Shown here: positions 25,126-33,313 of the stretch, one piece after another | Numbering within the stretch: position 1 is the stretch's first letter | Layout of the letters: every line of letters starts with the position of its first letter | DNA from: Synechococcus sp. MW101C3 | GTDB lineage: Bacteria; Cyanobacteriota; Cyanobacteriia; PCC-6307; Cyanobiaceae | DNA: 35,558 bases | Direction: 5' to 3' | Assembly (NCBI RefSeq): GCF_002252635.1 | Contig: NZ_NQKX01000014.1 | Coordinates: forward strand, 1 to 35,558 | The notes under the pieces: model-generated | The model's database searches: none | Told to the model about the DNA's origin: nothing | The model's input: the letters and a program-made list of their open reading frames with translations, nothing else | Position numbers and translations under genes: made by a program

Positions 25126-25144
25126 GGGTTGAGGTTCCGTTAAG
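25126..25144 (-). promoter_or_regulatory. Weak Pho-box-like pair upstream of a small membrane gene
   Basis: On the minus strand CTTAACGG (25137-25144) and CTCAACCC (25126-25133) lie exactly 11 bp apart, each matching the CTTAACCT octamer at 6 of 8 positions, 44 bp before the ATG at 25082. Only two units are present. The remaining DNA to 25327 is GT-rich and shows no gene or other signal. Confidence 0.3.
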
Positions 25145-25327
25145 GCCGCCAAGCCGGAGCACCCGTCAGGGTTTGTGGCACCACAGGCGGTTGTGTCGAC
25201 CGTCACGGCGATGGACTGGACCGGGAGGTCGCGTGTGCGGCGTCGGCCGTTGTTGTGTTGGCGTGTGTGTGGTGCCCGGTTCCGTGGTGCCGGTCACCGG
25301 CAGCGCGCGGGGAAGGGGCCTGGCTGC

Positions 25328-25492
25328 TCAGGTGTTGTCGGCTCGTTCGATCGGCGCCAGGCTGCGCAAATAGCGCTTGCGCTGCCCTGAAGCCCAGGGC
25401 TCGTCGATGCGCGTGGACAGGGCGCCGTCAGGGTCGGCTTCAGGACCGGCCGATTCAGGCCCGGCCAGGGATCGGGGAAGCGACTTGTTCAT
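25328..25492 (-). CDS. 54-residue hypothetical protein
   Basis: An ATG-started frame of 54 residues: MNKSLPRSLAGPESAGPEAD, then a disordered acidic stretch, then STRIDEPWASGQRKRYLRSL and APIERADNT. The basic RKRYLRSL helix and the Trp-containing segment look like a peptide motif rather than random sequence, and codon choice (GCC, CTG, CGC) fits the genome. No family recognised and no Shine-Dalgarno sequence seen. It sits alone in a 560-bp gap. Confidence 0.4.
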   Translation of the reverse strand: MNKSLPRSLAGPESAGPEADPDGALSTRIDEPWASGQRKRYLRSLAPIERADNT

Positions 25493-25651
25493 GACGACAC
25501 ATTAAGGAGGCGGCTGGTAGGCCGTTGGTGCGCGGCACAGCCAAACGCATGTGTCAGCGAATGCCAAGCGATCCGGCGGCTCAACCTACGGGAGGCACGA
25601 TGGTGAAACCCCCTTGCACCAGCCGGCGCCGAGGCCGAACTCCCCCGACTG

Positions 25652-26581
25652 ATGCTGTTTCACATCCGCCATCGCCTCGATTACAGCTACGACCATCCGG
25701 TCTTCCTTGAGCCGATGACGCTGCGGCTGACACCGCGGCAGGACGCGAGCCAACGTCTGCTGCGTCACAGCCTGCGCATCGTGGAGCCCCCCCTGGGCCA
25801 GGCGAGCATCGTGGAACCCGACGGCAGTGATGCCGTGGTGCTGTGGTTCGGGGAGAAGCGGCAGTCGCTGGTGATCGAGGTGGAGTCGGTGGTGGAGACC
25901 CTGCGCGACAACCCGTTCGCCTGGATCGTCACCGATGCCGGCGCTCAGCACCTGCCGGCGCACTACCAACCGGGGGAAGCCGCCTCGCTAGCCCCCAGCT
26001 GCGGCGGAGCCGTGGCGGAGCCGGTGCGCAGCTGGGCGGCCGAGCTGGCCGCCGGTGCCCAGCACCACACGCTCGATTTCCTCACCCAGCTCACCGACAC
26101 CATCCACCTCACCTTCCATCACGTGGGCCGGCCTGACGGTGAACCGCTGCCCGCCAGCGACTGCCTCACCAGCCGCTGCGGTGCCTGCCGTGACACGGCG
26201 ATGCTGTTCGTGGAGGCCTGCCGCAGCCAGGGGCTGGCGGCGCGCTTCGTGAGCGGCTACTCGATGCACCACCCCCCGGAGGTGAGCGAGCAGGAGCTGC
26301 ATGCCTGGGCGGAGGTGTACTTGCCCGGCGGAGGCTGGCGTGCCTATGACCCGAGCCTCGGTCTGGCCGTAGCCGACGGCCATGTGGCGATCGCCGCCGC
26401 CCCCGACCACCAGCTGGCCGCACCGGTGTCGGGCACTTACCGCGGCACCGGCATCGGTTCCAACATGGGTTACACCGTGCGGCTGCGGGCGGCGGCAACC
26501 GCCGCGGAGCTGAACCTGCCGCCAGCCGATGCCTTCCCTGGTGGCGGCGCTTCGCTTGGCGAGGGGGCCGCGATCCGTTGA
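25652..26581 (+). CDS. Transglutaminase-like cysteine protease family protein
   Basis: A 309-residue protein with an N-terminal beta domain (LFHIRHRLDYSYDHPVFLEP, the bacterial transglutaminase-like N-terminal region) and a C-terminal transglutaminase/papain fold. The triad is visible: Cys179 in SRCGACRDTAMLF, His217 in QELHAWAEVYLP and Asp233 in WRAYDPSLG. Such cytoplasmic proteins act as proteases or amide-forming enzymes; in several bacteria they are coded near peptide-ligase or circularly permuted ATP-grasp genes, which are absent here. It joins the PhzF gene by a TTGA overlap. Confidence 0.9.
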   Translation: MLFHIRHRLDYSYDHPVFLEPMTLRLTPRQDASQRLLRHSLRIVEPPLGQASIVEPDGSDAVVLWFGEKRQSLVIEVESVVETLRDNPFAWIVTDAGAQHLPAHYQPGEAASLAPSCGGAVAEPVRSWAAELAAGAQHHTLDFLTQLTDTIHLTFHHVGRPDGEPLPASDCLTSRCGACRDTAMLFVEACRSQGLAARFVSGYSMHHPPEVSEQELHAWAEVYLPGGGWRAYDPSLGLAVADGHVAIAAAPDHQLAAPVSGTYRGTGIGSNMGYTVRLRAAATAAELNLPPADAFPGGGASLGEGAAIR

Positions 26582-27432
26582 GCCTTTCCCCCACCCTGCC
26601 CTCCCAGCTGCACCGCCTGGCCGCCTTCACCGACCGCGCCGATGGTGGCAATCCGGCCGGGGTCTGGATGGGCGAGACGTTGCCGCAGGTGGAGGCGATG
26701 CAACGTCTCGCCACGGCGGTGGGGTATTCGGAAACCGCGTTCCTCACACCGGACCACGGCGACCAGTGGCAGGTGCGCTACTTCAGCCCGGTGGGCGAGG
26801 TGCCCTTCTGCGGCCACGCCACGATCGCGGCCGCCGTGCTGCTGGCGGACACCGGAGCCGGCCGGAGCTTCGTGTTTCAGACCCCGGTGGGGGCGGTGCC
26901 GGTGCAGGTGGAGGAGCGGGAGGGCGTGCTGCAGGCGTCGCTCACCTCGGTGGAACCCCGCCAGGCGCCGGCCTCTGAGGCCCTGGTGGCCGGGGCACTC
27001 GAGGCCCTGGGCTGGCAGGCGGCGGAGCTCGACCCGGCCCTGCCAGCGGTGAAGGCCTACGCAGGCGCCTGGCACCTGGTGCTGGCCACCGCCACGGCCG
27101 AACGGCTGGCTCAGCTCCACTACGCCTTCGAACCCCTCAAAGCGCTGATGCTGCGCGAAGACCTGCTCACCCTGCAGCTGGTGTGGCGCCAGGACCGCCA
27201 GCTGTTCCACAGCCGCAACCCCGCTCCGGTGTGCGGGGTAGTGGAGGATCCGGCCACCGGCTCGGCCGCTGCCGCGCTGGGCGGGTACCTGCGCGCCGCC
27301 GGCCTGGTCGCCGTGCCCGCCACGCTGCAGATCCGCCAGGGCGAGGCCATGGGCCGGCCCAGCCAGCTGCGGGTGACGGTTCCGCCCACCGGCGGGATCG
27401 TGGTGAGCGGCGGCGCGGTGCGCCTGCCTTGA
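26578..27432 (+). CDS. PhzF-family isomerase
   Basis: A 284-residue protein of the PhzF / diaminopimelate-epimerase-fold family. It has AFTDRADGGNPAGVW, the catalytic-glutamate motif YSETAFL (Glu52), YFSPVGEVPFCGHATIAA and, in the second half, EDPATGSAAAALGGYLRAAG. PhzF itself isomerises a phenazine precursor; cyanobacterial homologues have no assigned substrate. The only sensible start is TTG, overlapping the transglutaminase stop as TTGA; the next in-frame ATG is at codon 31, inside the conserved domain. Translational coupling is likely. Confidence 0.9.
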   Translation: MSLSPTLPSQLHRLAAFTDRADGGNPAGVWMGETLPQVEAMQRLATAVGYSETAFLTPDHGDQWQVRYFSPVGEVPFCGHATIAAAVLLADTGAGRSFVFQTPVGAVPVQVEEREGVLQASLTSVEPRQAPASEALVAGALEALGWQAAELDPALPAVKAYAGAWHLVLATATAERLAQLHYAFEPLKALMLREDLLTLQLVWRQDRQLFHSRNPAPVCGVVEDPATGSAAAALGGYLRAAGLVAVPATLQIRQGEAMGRPSQLRVTVPPTGGIVVSGGAVRLP

Positions 27433-28043
27433 GCGGGCGGGGCCTGGGCGAGGCGCGCGGGCTGCTGCTGGGCCTGGCGCTGGGCTTGGTGATCGCCGGC
27501 GGCACCGGCAGCGCAGCAGGCGCTGGTGGTGCTGGGCCCATTGCCCACTGCGAGGCGCTCCGGGCCGCGCTGGAGCAGGTCCTGCGCCAGGCACTGGCGG
27601 CGGAAACGGCCTTGCTGTCGCGCACCCGCCGCGAGATCTGCCCCGACCTGGAGGCGCCCGCTGAGGCGCCGGCAGTGGTGCCGCCAGTGGCCGGCACGTC
27701 CAAGGCCGCCGGGGCTGGCACAGCCGAGGCCCCGGCGATCGATTTCGGTGCCCTGCGGGCCTGCCGGCAGGAGGCCGAGCGGCAGGTGCAGAGCCGCTGG
27801 CCCCTGCTGTATACCGATCAGGCTCGTTTCCGCTACTTCACCCCCGCCGGGGCAGCCCTGGCCCGTGAGGCAGATGCCCTGCGGCAGCGCCGTGCGGCGG
27901 CGGGCTGCCTGCTCGGCTCACGCCCAGGCCGCCGGGTCGAGGAAACCGTCCAACGCACAGGCCGCCACCAGCACCTGTTCGTTGCTGGGATCGAGCGGGC
28001 CGGCCAGCAGTTCGGCGCTGCCGAGCACGGCACCGGGCGGTAA
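27429..28043 (+). CDS. Exported hypothetical protein
   Basis: A 204-residue frame that starts with TTG in a second TTGA overlap with the PhzF stop. It has a signal peptide or anchor (RGLLLGLALGLVIAGGTGSA), then a helical region (HCEALRAALEQVLRQALAAE), a Pro/Ala linker (residues about 75-100), and a second helical block (FGALRACRQEAERQVQSRWP). Four cysteines in the mature part could pair. I do not recognise the family. The last ~42 codons overlap the converging gene at 27918-28274, and that tail has no recognisable pattern, so the frame may be an extended read-through of a shorter ancestral gene. Confidence 0.55.
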   Translation: MSGRGLGEARGLLLGLALGLVIAGGTGSAAGAGGAGPIAHCEALRAALEQVLRQALAAETALLSRTRREICPDLEAPAEAPAVVPPVAGTSKAAGAGTAEAPAIDFGALRACRQEAERQVQSRWPLLYTDQARFRYFTPAGAALAREADALRQRRAAAGCLLGSRPGRRVEETVQRTGRHQHLFVAGIERAGQQFGAAEHGTGR

Positions 28044-28274
28044 GGCGCTCTGGTCGGGGTCGTAGGCGGTGGGGTGGGTGACGCTGCTCGAGAAACCGCG
28101 AAAAATCAGCAGTTCAAAGGGCTCCCAGGCAGAGGCTTGAGCAGCAGAAGCCTCGTTTTCAGCAGCGGCCTCCAGCGCCAGGGGCAGCTGCCCGCGCAGG
28201 CGCAGGACGCGGTCGGGGTGCTCGCGGCTGATCTGCTCAAGGCGCTGCAGCAGTGACGACGGGCCCGGCCCCAT
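27918..28274 (-). CDS. Conserved cyanobacterial hypothetical (DUF7734-like)
   Basis: A 118-residue soluble protein starting MGPGPSSLLQRLEQISREHP. The block WEPFELLIFRGFSSSVTHPT and AYDPDQSALPPGAVLGSAEL is strongly patterned and matches a family I recall in cyanobacteria and plant plastids (DUF7734-like; name uncertain). No function known. The start shares one base with the stop of the upstream DUF3177 gene (TGATG), so the two are coupled. The 3' 126 bp overlap the converging exported-protein gene. Confidence 0.7.
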   Translation of the reverse strand: MGPGPSSLLQRLEQISREHPDRVLRLRGQLPLALEAAAENEASAAQASAWEPFELLIFRGFSSSVTHPTAYDPDQSALPPGAVLGSAELLAGPLDPSNEQVLVAACALDGFLDPAAWA

Positions 28275-28888
28275 CAGAAACCGCCCGCCACCCGGCCGAA
28301 GCGGGGCAGCCGCACCAGCAGCCACTGCAGCATCCCCACCGCATAAAAGGCCAGCGCCAGATAGCCGAAGAAGGCCGTGAGCCCTGGGGTGAGCTGCCCG
28401 CCGAACACGAAGCCGAACACCCGCACGGCCACGGCGTGCAGCTGCCGGGGCGCCTCCAGCCACACCTGGCACACCGGCCGGTTCACCCCACCCACCAGGC
28501 AGGTGAGCGCCGTGACGCTCAGCATCGCTGCCGTAACGCCGTAGACGGTGAGCGCCCAGCGCCAGGCTCGCACGGTGAGCGGCAGGGGCCGCCAGGGGGG
28601 CAGGTCGTCGAGTTCCTCGTTGAGATCCACCCAGAACCACACCGCCACCACCACCAGCACCTCGGCCACCAACGCCAGCACGTAACCCAGCGGGCGGGCA
28701 TCGATCAGCAGCAGCACGGAGATGCCCAGCAAGCTGGCCACCTTCCAGTAAATGGAGAGCAGACGCACCAGAGCGCCTTCCCGCCGCGCGACGGCCCACA
28801 CCAGCAGTACGAACGGAAGCCCGAGGGCGAACACCACCGCCAGGCGGTAATCCAGCCAGACCAGGGTCCGATAAAGCAGATCTGGCAC
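28274..28888 (-). CDS. DUF3177-family membrane protein
   Basis: A 204-residue protein with about five hydrophobic segments, GTG start. MPDLLYRTLVWLDYRLAVVF, the WAVARREGALVRLLSIYWKV segment and VWFWVDLNEELDD are typical of DUF3177, a family I know only from cyanobacteria. A loop of about 45 residues with two cysteines (LTCLVGG, RPVCQVW) separates the last helices. Function unknown. It heads a two-gene minus-strand unit with 27918-28274 and is divergent from the FIST gene 59 bp away. Confidence 0.82.
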   Translation of the reverse strand: MPDLLYRTLVWLDYRLAVVFALGLPFVLLVWAVARREGALVRLLSIYWKVASLLGISVLLLIDARPLGYVLALVAEVLVVVAVWFWVDLNEELDDLPPWRPLPLTVRAWRWALTVYGVTAAMLSVTALTCLVGGVNRPVCQVWLEAPRQLHAVAVRVFGFVFGGQLTPGLTAFFGYLALAFYAVGMLQWLLVRLPRFGRVAGGF

Positions 28889-28947
28889 AGGGGCGGTACG
28901 GGAAGCGCCATTATCCGTAGTCGTGCTCCGGCAGTAGGGTCCAGTCC

Positions 28948-30243
28948 ATGGCTGCGCTTTCCCTGCCCTCCTGGCTCAAACGCGGTGAAGCGCCGGCCTC
29001 GTGCCAGACGGCCCTGTCCCGTCAGCCGTCCCTGGAAGCCGCTGTCGAGGAAGTGGCGAAGGCCCTCGGCAACCGTGGCGCCAACGATCTGGCCCTGGTG
29101 TTCTGCTCCACCAGCTACGCCAGTGACCTGCCACGCCTGCTGCCGCTGCTGCGCAGCCGCCTGAATGCACGCCACTGGATCGGCTGCGCCGGCGGTGGAG
29201 TGGTCGGCACCGATGCCAGCGGGCAGGCGCGGGAACTGGAGCAGCAGCCGGCGTTGAGCGTCACCCTGCTGCGGCTGCCGGGGGCCGATCTGCAGCTGTT
29301 CGAGCTGGATCCGGCCTCCCTGCCCGATCTCGATGGCGACAACCTCGACTGGATCAACTGGGTGGGCGCCGACCCGGAGCGGGCCCGCTCCATGCTCCTG
29401 TTCGTGGATCCCACCTGCCAGAAGATCAACGATCTGATCAGTGGCCTGGATTACGCCTACCCGTCAGCCGCCAAGGTGGGCGGCATCGCCGGCCACCACA
29501 GCGCCGAACACGGCTCGCTGCTGTTTGACGGCCGCGTGCTCACCGGCGCGGTGGGCTGTCTGATCGGCGGCGCCTGGAGGCTGGATCCGGTGGTGGCCCA
29601 GGGCTGCCGGCCGATCGGGCCGGTGTTCGAGATCGAGCAGGCGGAGCGCAACGTGGTGCTGCAGCTCAGCTCCGGCGCGCAGACCAACAGCCCGGTCAAC
29701 TGCCTGCAGGGGATCCTGCAGTCGCTCACGCCGGCGGAACGGGAGCAGGTGCGCCATTCGCTGTTCCTGGGCGTGGCGCGCAGCAACTTCAGCCTTCCCG
29801 GTGACAGCTGCCAGGCGGAACCCACCGCCTTCCTGGTGCGCAATCTGCTGGGCGTCGACCCGCGCAACGGCGCCGTGGCCGTGGCGGAAAAACTGCGGGT
29901 GGGCCAGCAGGTGCAGTTCCAGCTGCGCGATGCGGCCGCCTCGCGCCAGGAACTGCGGCAGTTGCTGCGCCGCCAGGCCCGTACCGACGACGCGCCCCTG
30001 GTGGCGCTGCTGTTCGCCTGCCTGGGCCGCGGCGAAGGCCTCTACGGCCAGCCCGATGGCGATGTGAGCGTGTGCCGCGAGCAGTTCCCGCAGGTGCCCA
30101 TCGCCGGGGCCTTCTGCAACGGCGAGATCGGCCCGGTGGCGGGCACCACCCACCTGCACGGCTACACGGCCAGCTGGGGCTTCCTGGTGCCCAACCACGA
30201 CGACGACGGCGTGCCCCCCGCGGCGGCCCGCGCCGAGGGCTGA
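28948..30243 (+). CDS. FIST-domain protein
   Basis: A 431-residue soluble protein with a FIST N domain (about residues 25-245: LALVFCSTSYASDLPRLLP, HWIGCAGGGVVGTDASG, VGGIAGHHS, GAVGCLIGG) and a FIST C domain (about 250-420: LFLGVARS, FLVRNLLGVDPRNGAVAVAE, LLFACLGRGEGLYGQPDGDV, IAGAFCNGEIGPVAGTTHLH). FIST domains are predicted small-ligand (amino acid) sensors often joined to signalling modules; here there is no output domain. It is the first gene of a tight operon: trmB begins 6 bp after its stop. Confidence 0.9.
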   Translation: MAALSLPSWLKRGEAPASCQTALSRQPSLEAAVEEVAKALGNRGANDLALVFCSTSYASDLPRLLPLLRSRLNARHWIGCAGGGVVGTDASGQARELEQQPALSVTLLRLPGADLQLFELDPASLPDLDGDNLDWINWVGADPERARSMLLFVDPTCQKINDLISGLDYAYPSAAKVGGIAGHHSAEHGSLLFDGRVLTGAVGCLIGGAWRLDPVVAQGCRPIGPVFEIEQAERNVVLQLSSGAQTNSPVNCLQGILQSLTPAEREQVRHSLFLGVARSNFSLPGDSCQAEPTAFLVRNLLGVDPRNGAVAVAEKLRVGQQVQFQLRDAAASRQELRQLLRRQARTDDAPLVALLFACLGRGEGLYGQPDGDVSVCREQFPQVPIAGAFCNGEIGPVAGTTHLHGYTASWGFLVPNHDDDGVPPAAARAEG

Positions 30244-30249
30244 GCCTTG

Positions 30250-30951
30250 GTGCGTCAGCACGTCAACCCGCTCAGCCGGGTGCACCAGCAGCCGCGGCCG
30301 TTGCCGCCGCTGGTGGAGCTGTTCGCCCAGCCCCAGCTGCCGCTCCATCTCGACATCGGCAGCGCCCGAGGCCGCTTCCTGCTGGCGATGGCGCCGCTGC
30401 AGCCGGGCACCAACTTTCTTGGGGTGGAGATCCGCCGGGTGCTGGTGGAGGCCGCCGAGCACGACCGCCGCAGCCTGCAGCTCGACAACCTGCGCTTCCT
30501 GTTCTGCAACGCCAATGTGAGCCTGCTGGACTGGCTGGCGCAGCTGCCGCCGGGCCGCCTGCAGCGGGTCACGCTGCAATTCCCCGATCCCTGGTTCAAG
30601 AAACGGCACCAGAAGCGGCGGGTGCTGCAGCCGGCGCTGGTGGCAGCCCTGGCAACGGCCTTGCCCCCCGGCAGCGAGCTGCTGCTGCAGAGCGATGTGG
30701 AGGCGGTGATCGTGCCGATGGTGCAGGTCACCGAGGCGAGCGGGTGCTTCGAGCGGCCTGCCGAAGACCCGCGGCCGTACCGCCCCACGAACCCGCTGCC
30801 GGTGGCCACCGAGCGGGAGCAGCACGTGCTGTCACTGGGGCTGCCGGTATACCGGGTGCTGTACCGGCGCAACGGCGCGGCCGCGCCCGGTCCGGGGGGG
30901 CTGGAGCAAGCCGCCTGCCGCACCCATAATCCGCCCACGCCCGGCGCCTGA
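30250..30951 (+). CDS. trmB: tRNA (guanine-N7)-methyltransferase TrmB
   Basis: Makes m7G46 in the variable loop of many tRNAs, using SAM. The 233-residue protein from GTG (MRQHVNPLS reading) has LHLDIGSARGRFLLAMA (motif I), FLGVEIRR (motif II) and the family hallmark LQFPDPWFKKRHQKRRV. A TTG three bases upstream is also possible. The last 25 residues (Gly/Ala/Pro-rich) are an extension. ictB starts on the base after its stop codon. Confidence 0.94.
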   Translation: MRQHVNPLSRVHQQPRPLPPLVELFAQPQLPLHLDIGSARGRFLLAMAPLQPGTNFLGVEIRRVLVEAAEHDRRSLQLDNLRFLFCNANVSLLDWLAQLPPGRLQRVTLQFPDPWFKKRHQKRRVLQPALVAALATALPPGSELLLQSDVEAVIVPMVQVTEASGCFERPAEDPRPYRPTNPLPVATEREQHVLSLGLPVYRVLYRRNGAAAPGPGGLEQAACRTHNPPTPGA

Positions 30952-32292
30952 ATGTCTTCCACCTCCCCCACCGCCCTGGGCCCCGCCAGCGGCTCCGTTC
31001 CCTGGCTGCTGCGCTGGCAGGGCCTGCTGGCGGGCTGGGCAGCCGGACCGCTGGGCCGTCGCCTGCCGCTGCTGGCCGGCCTGGTGCTCTGCGCGCTGAT
31101 GGCCGGGCTGCCGCTGGTGACCCGCACCGGCCTCAGCCTGCTGATCACGGCGGCGGGGCTGCTGTGGCTGCTGTGGGCGCTGTGCACACCGGCGGGGCGG
31201 ATCGGGCCGATCAGCGGCTGGCTGCTGGTGATGCTGGGTGTGTCGGTGCTGGCCACGGGCTTTTCGCCGGTGCCTGCAGCGGCGGCCAACGGGCTGATCA
31301 AGCTGCTGAGCTATCTCGGGGTGTACGCGCTGATGCGGCAGCTGCTGGCCACGGCGCCGCCCTGGTGGGACCGCATCACGGCCTGCCTGCTGGGCGGCTG
31401 CCTGCTGGTGAGCGTGATCGGCATCCGCCAGCTCTACGCCGATTCCTCCGCCCTGGCCCGCTGGTCGGATCCCAATTCGGTGGCGCAGGGAACGGTGCGG
31501 ATCTACAGCACGCTCGACAACCCCAACCTGCTGGCCGGCTACCTGCTGCCGATCCTGCCGATCGCCGTGGTGGCGCTGCTGCGCTGGCAGCGACTGAGCG
31601 CCCGGCTGTTTGCGCTCACCACCGCCGTGCTCGGCAGTGCGGCCCTGGTGCTCACCTACAGCCGCGGTGGCTGGCTGGGCCTGGTGGCCGCCTACGGGGT
31701 GCTGGCGGTGCTGCTGCTGCTGCGCTTCACCCGCCACTGGCCGCTGTTCTGGCGGCGCGTGTTTCCACTGCTGCTGATGGTGCTGGCGGGGCTGGTGCTG
31801 GCGGTGGCGATCGCCAAGGTGGAGCCGCTGCGGGTGCGGGTGATGAGCCTGGGCGCCGGCCGGGAGGACAGCTCCAACAATTTCCGCATCAACGTGTGGA
31901 TGGCGGCGATCGAGATGATCAAGGACCGCCCCTGGCTGGGCATCGGGCCGGGAAACAGCGCCTTCAACCTGATCTATCCGCTGTACCAGCAACCCAAATT
32001 CAACGCGCTCAGCGCCTACTCAATCCCGCTGGAACTGGCGGTGGAAGGTGGCATCCCCGGCCTGCTGGCCGGGCTGGGACTGCTGGTGGCCAGTGTGCGG
32101 CTGGGGCTGACCCAGGTGCGTGCCAACGGCCACCAGGCCCTGCCGGCCCTGGCAGCAGTGGCCGTGATCGCCGGCCTGGCCGTGCAGGGGGTCACCGACA
32201 CGATTTTCTTCCGGCCGGAGGTGCAGCTCAGCGGTTGGTTCTGCCTGGCCACCCTGTCAACGCTGCCGGCCGCCGCCCGAGCGGATGGCTGA
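30952..32292 (+). CDS. ictB: IctB-family membrane protein (O-antigen-ligase fold)
   Basis: A 446-residue membrane protein with ten or more helices. IctB was named as a putative inorganic-carbon transporter in Synechococcus, but the fold is that of O-antigen ligases (Wzy_C), so the role is disputed. The large loop with the ligase signature is present: RIYSTLDNPNLLAGYLLPIL, LTYSRGGWLGL, NFRINVWMAAIEMIKDRPWL and GIGPGNSAFN. It starts immediately after trmB and its stop lies 7 bp before the chosen start of the next gene, so it is mid-operon. Both transport and glycan-ligation roles remain open. Confidence 0.88.
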   Translation: MSSTSPTALGPASGSVPWLLRWQGLLAGWAAGPLGRRLPLLAGLVLCALMAGLPLVTRTGLSLLITAAGLLWLLWALCTPAGRIGPISGWLLVMLGVSVLATGFSPVPAAAANGLIKLLSYLGVYALMRQLLATAPPWWDRITACLLGGCLLVSVIGIRQLYADSSALARWSDPNSVAQGTVRIYSTLDNPNLLAGYLLPILPIAVVALLRWQRLSARLFALTTAVLGSAALVLTYSRGGWLGLVAAYGVLAVLLLLRFTRHWPLFWRRVFPLLLMVLAGLVLAVAIAKVEPLRVRVMSLGAGREDSSNNFRINVWMAAIEMIKDRPWLGIGPGNSAFNLIYPLYQQPKFNALSAYSIPLELAVEGGIPGLLAGLGLLVASVRLGLTQVRANGHQALPALAAVAVIAGLAVQGVTDTIFFRPEVQLSGWFCLATLSTLPAAARADG

Positions 32293-32299
32293 GGGCCGC

Positions 32300-33313
32300 A
32301 TGAATGGCGGCGAGCCGACCGCCCTGCTGGCCGGCTTCGATGCCGGCCAGACCCACACCACCTGCCGCCTGGCGGCAGTGGATCCCGACGGCGGCTGGCG
32401 GGTGCTGGCGGAGGGCCAGGGGCCGGGGGTGAGCCATCTGGAGGCCCCCGGCGGCGAGGAGCGCTTCGGCGACGCCCTGCGCACCAGCCTGCAGGCGGCC
32501 ATCAGCGCGGCAGGACTGGCCGGGGCGCCGCTGGCGGGGCCGGTTGCCCCCCGGCTGGCCGCCGCAGGCGTGGGTGCCAGCGGCATCGAGCACGGCAGCG
32601 GCGTGCAGCAGCGGGGGCAGGCGCTGGCGGCGGCGGCCCTGCAGCTGCCGACGGGGCGCGTGCTGGTCACCGGCGATGAGCGCACCGCCCTGCGTGGCGC
32701 CTTCAGCGCCGACGGCCCCGCCGGCGCCGGCATCGTGGTGATCAGCGGCACCGGCTGCATCGCGCTGGGCCGCGACGGCAGCGGCCGCGAGCACCGCTGC
32801 GGCGGCTGGGGCTGGCTGCTCGACCAGGGCGGCTCCGCCTGCGATCTGGGCCGCGACGCGCTGGCGCTGGCGCTGGAGATGGCCGATGGCCGGCGGCCGG
32901 ACACCGGGCTACGCGCCGCGCTGTGGCAGGCCCTCGCCGAGGGTGAGGAGGTGGTGACGGCCCAGCGGGTGAAGGCGATGGTGGTGGCGCCGGCGTTCGG
33001 CGCCGCCGGCTTCGCGCGGCTGGCCCCCTGCGTGGAGGCGCTGGCGACGGCAGGCGATACAGACGCGCTGGCGGTGCTGCAGCGCTCCGCCGACGCCCTC
33101 GCCGCGCTGGTGCATGGTGTGGCGGCGGCGCTGGCGCTGGGGCAGCCGCGGGTGTGCGGTCAGGGCGGCGCCCTGCGCCACCTGCCGACCTTCGCCGCGG
33201 CCTACCGGCGGGCGCTGGCCACCCAGCTGCCGGGCGCCACGCTGGTGGAGGCCGCCGGCGATGCCTGCGACGGTGCCCTCAGCCTTGCCGCCGATCAGCT
33301 GGCTGGTCTCTGA
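32300..33313 (+). CDS. BadF/BadG/BcrA/BcrD ATPase-family sugar kinase
   Basis: A 337-residue protein of the actin/hexokinase/Hsp70 fold, close to N-acetylglucosamine kinases. It has the phosphate-1 loop LLAGFDAGQTHTTCRL, a second phosphate block VVISGTGCIALG, GGWGWLLDQGGSACDLGRDA and an adenosine-site region RVCGQGGALRH. The ATG at 32300 is chosen for its GAGGG Shine-Dalgarno; an ATG at 32285 overlaps the ictB stop. It abuts the converging glmM, which makes glucosamine-1-phosphate, so an amino-sugar substrate fits the context but is inference. Confidence 0.85.
   Translation: MNGGEPTALLAGFDAGQTHTTCRLAAVDPDGGWRVLAEGQGPGVSHLEAPGGEERFGDALRTSLQAAISAAGLAGAPLAGPVAPRLAAAGVGASGIEHGSGVQQRGQALAAAALQLPTGRVLVTGDERTALRGAFSADGPAGAGIVVISGTGCIALGRDGSGREHRCGGWGWLLDQGGSACDLGRDALALALEMADGRRPDTGLRAALWQALAEGEEVVTAQRVKAMVVAPAFGAAGFARLAPCVEALATAGDTDALAVLQRSADALAALVHGVAAALALGQPRVCGQGGALRHLPTFAAAYRRALATQLPGATLVEAAGDACDGALSLAADQLAGL

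Noticed and set aside
29464-30825. 453-codon minus-strand open frame opposite the FIST and trmB genes
   Set aside because: Crosses two intact genes on the other strand and reads as His/Gln/Arg-rich shadow sequence.
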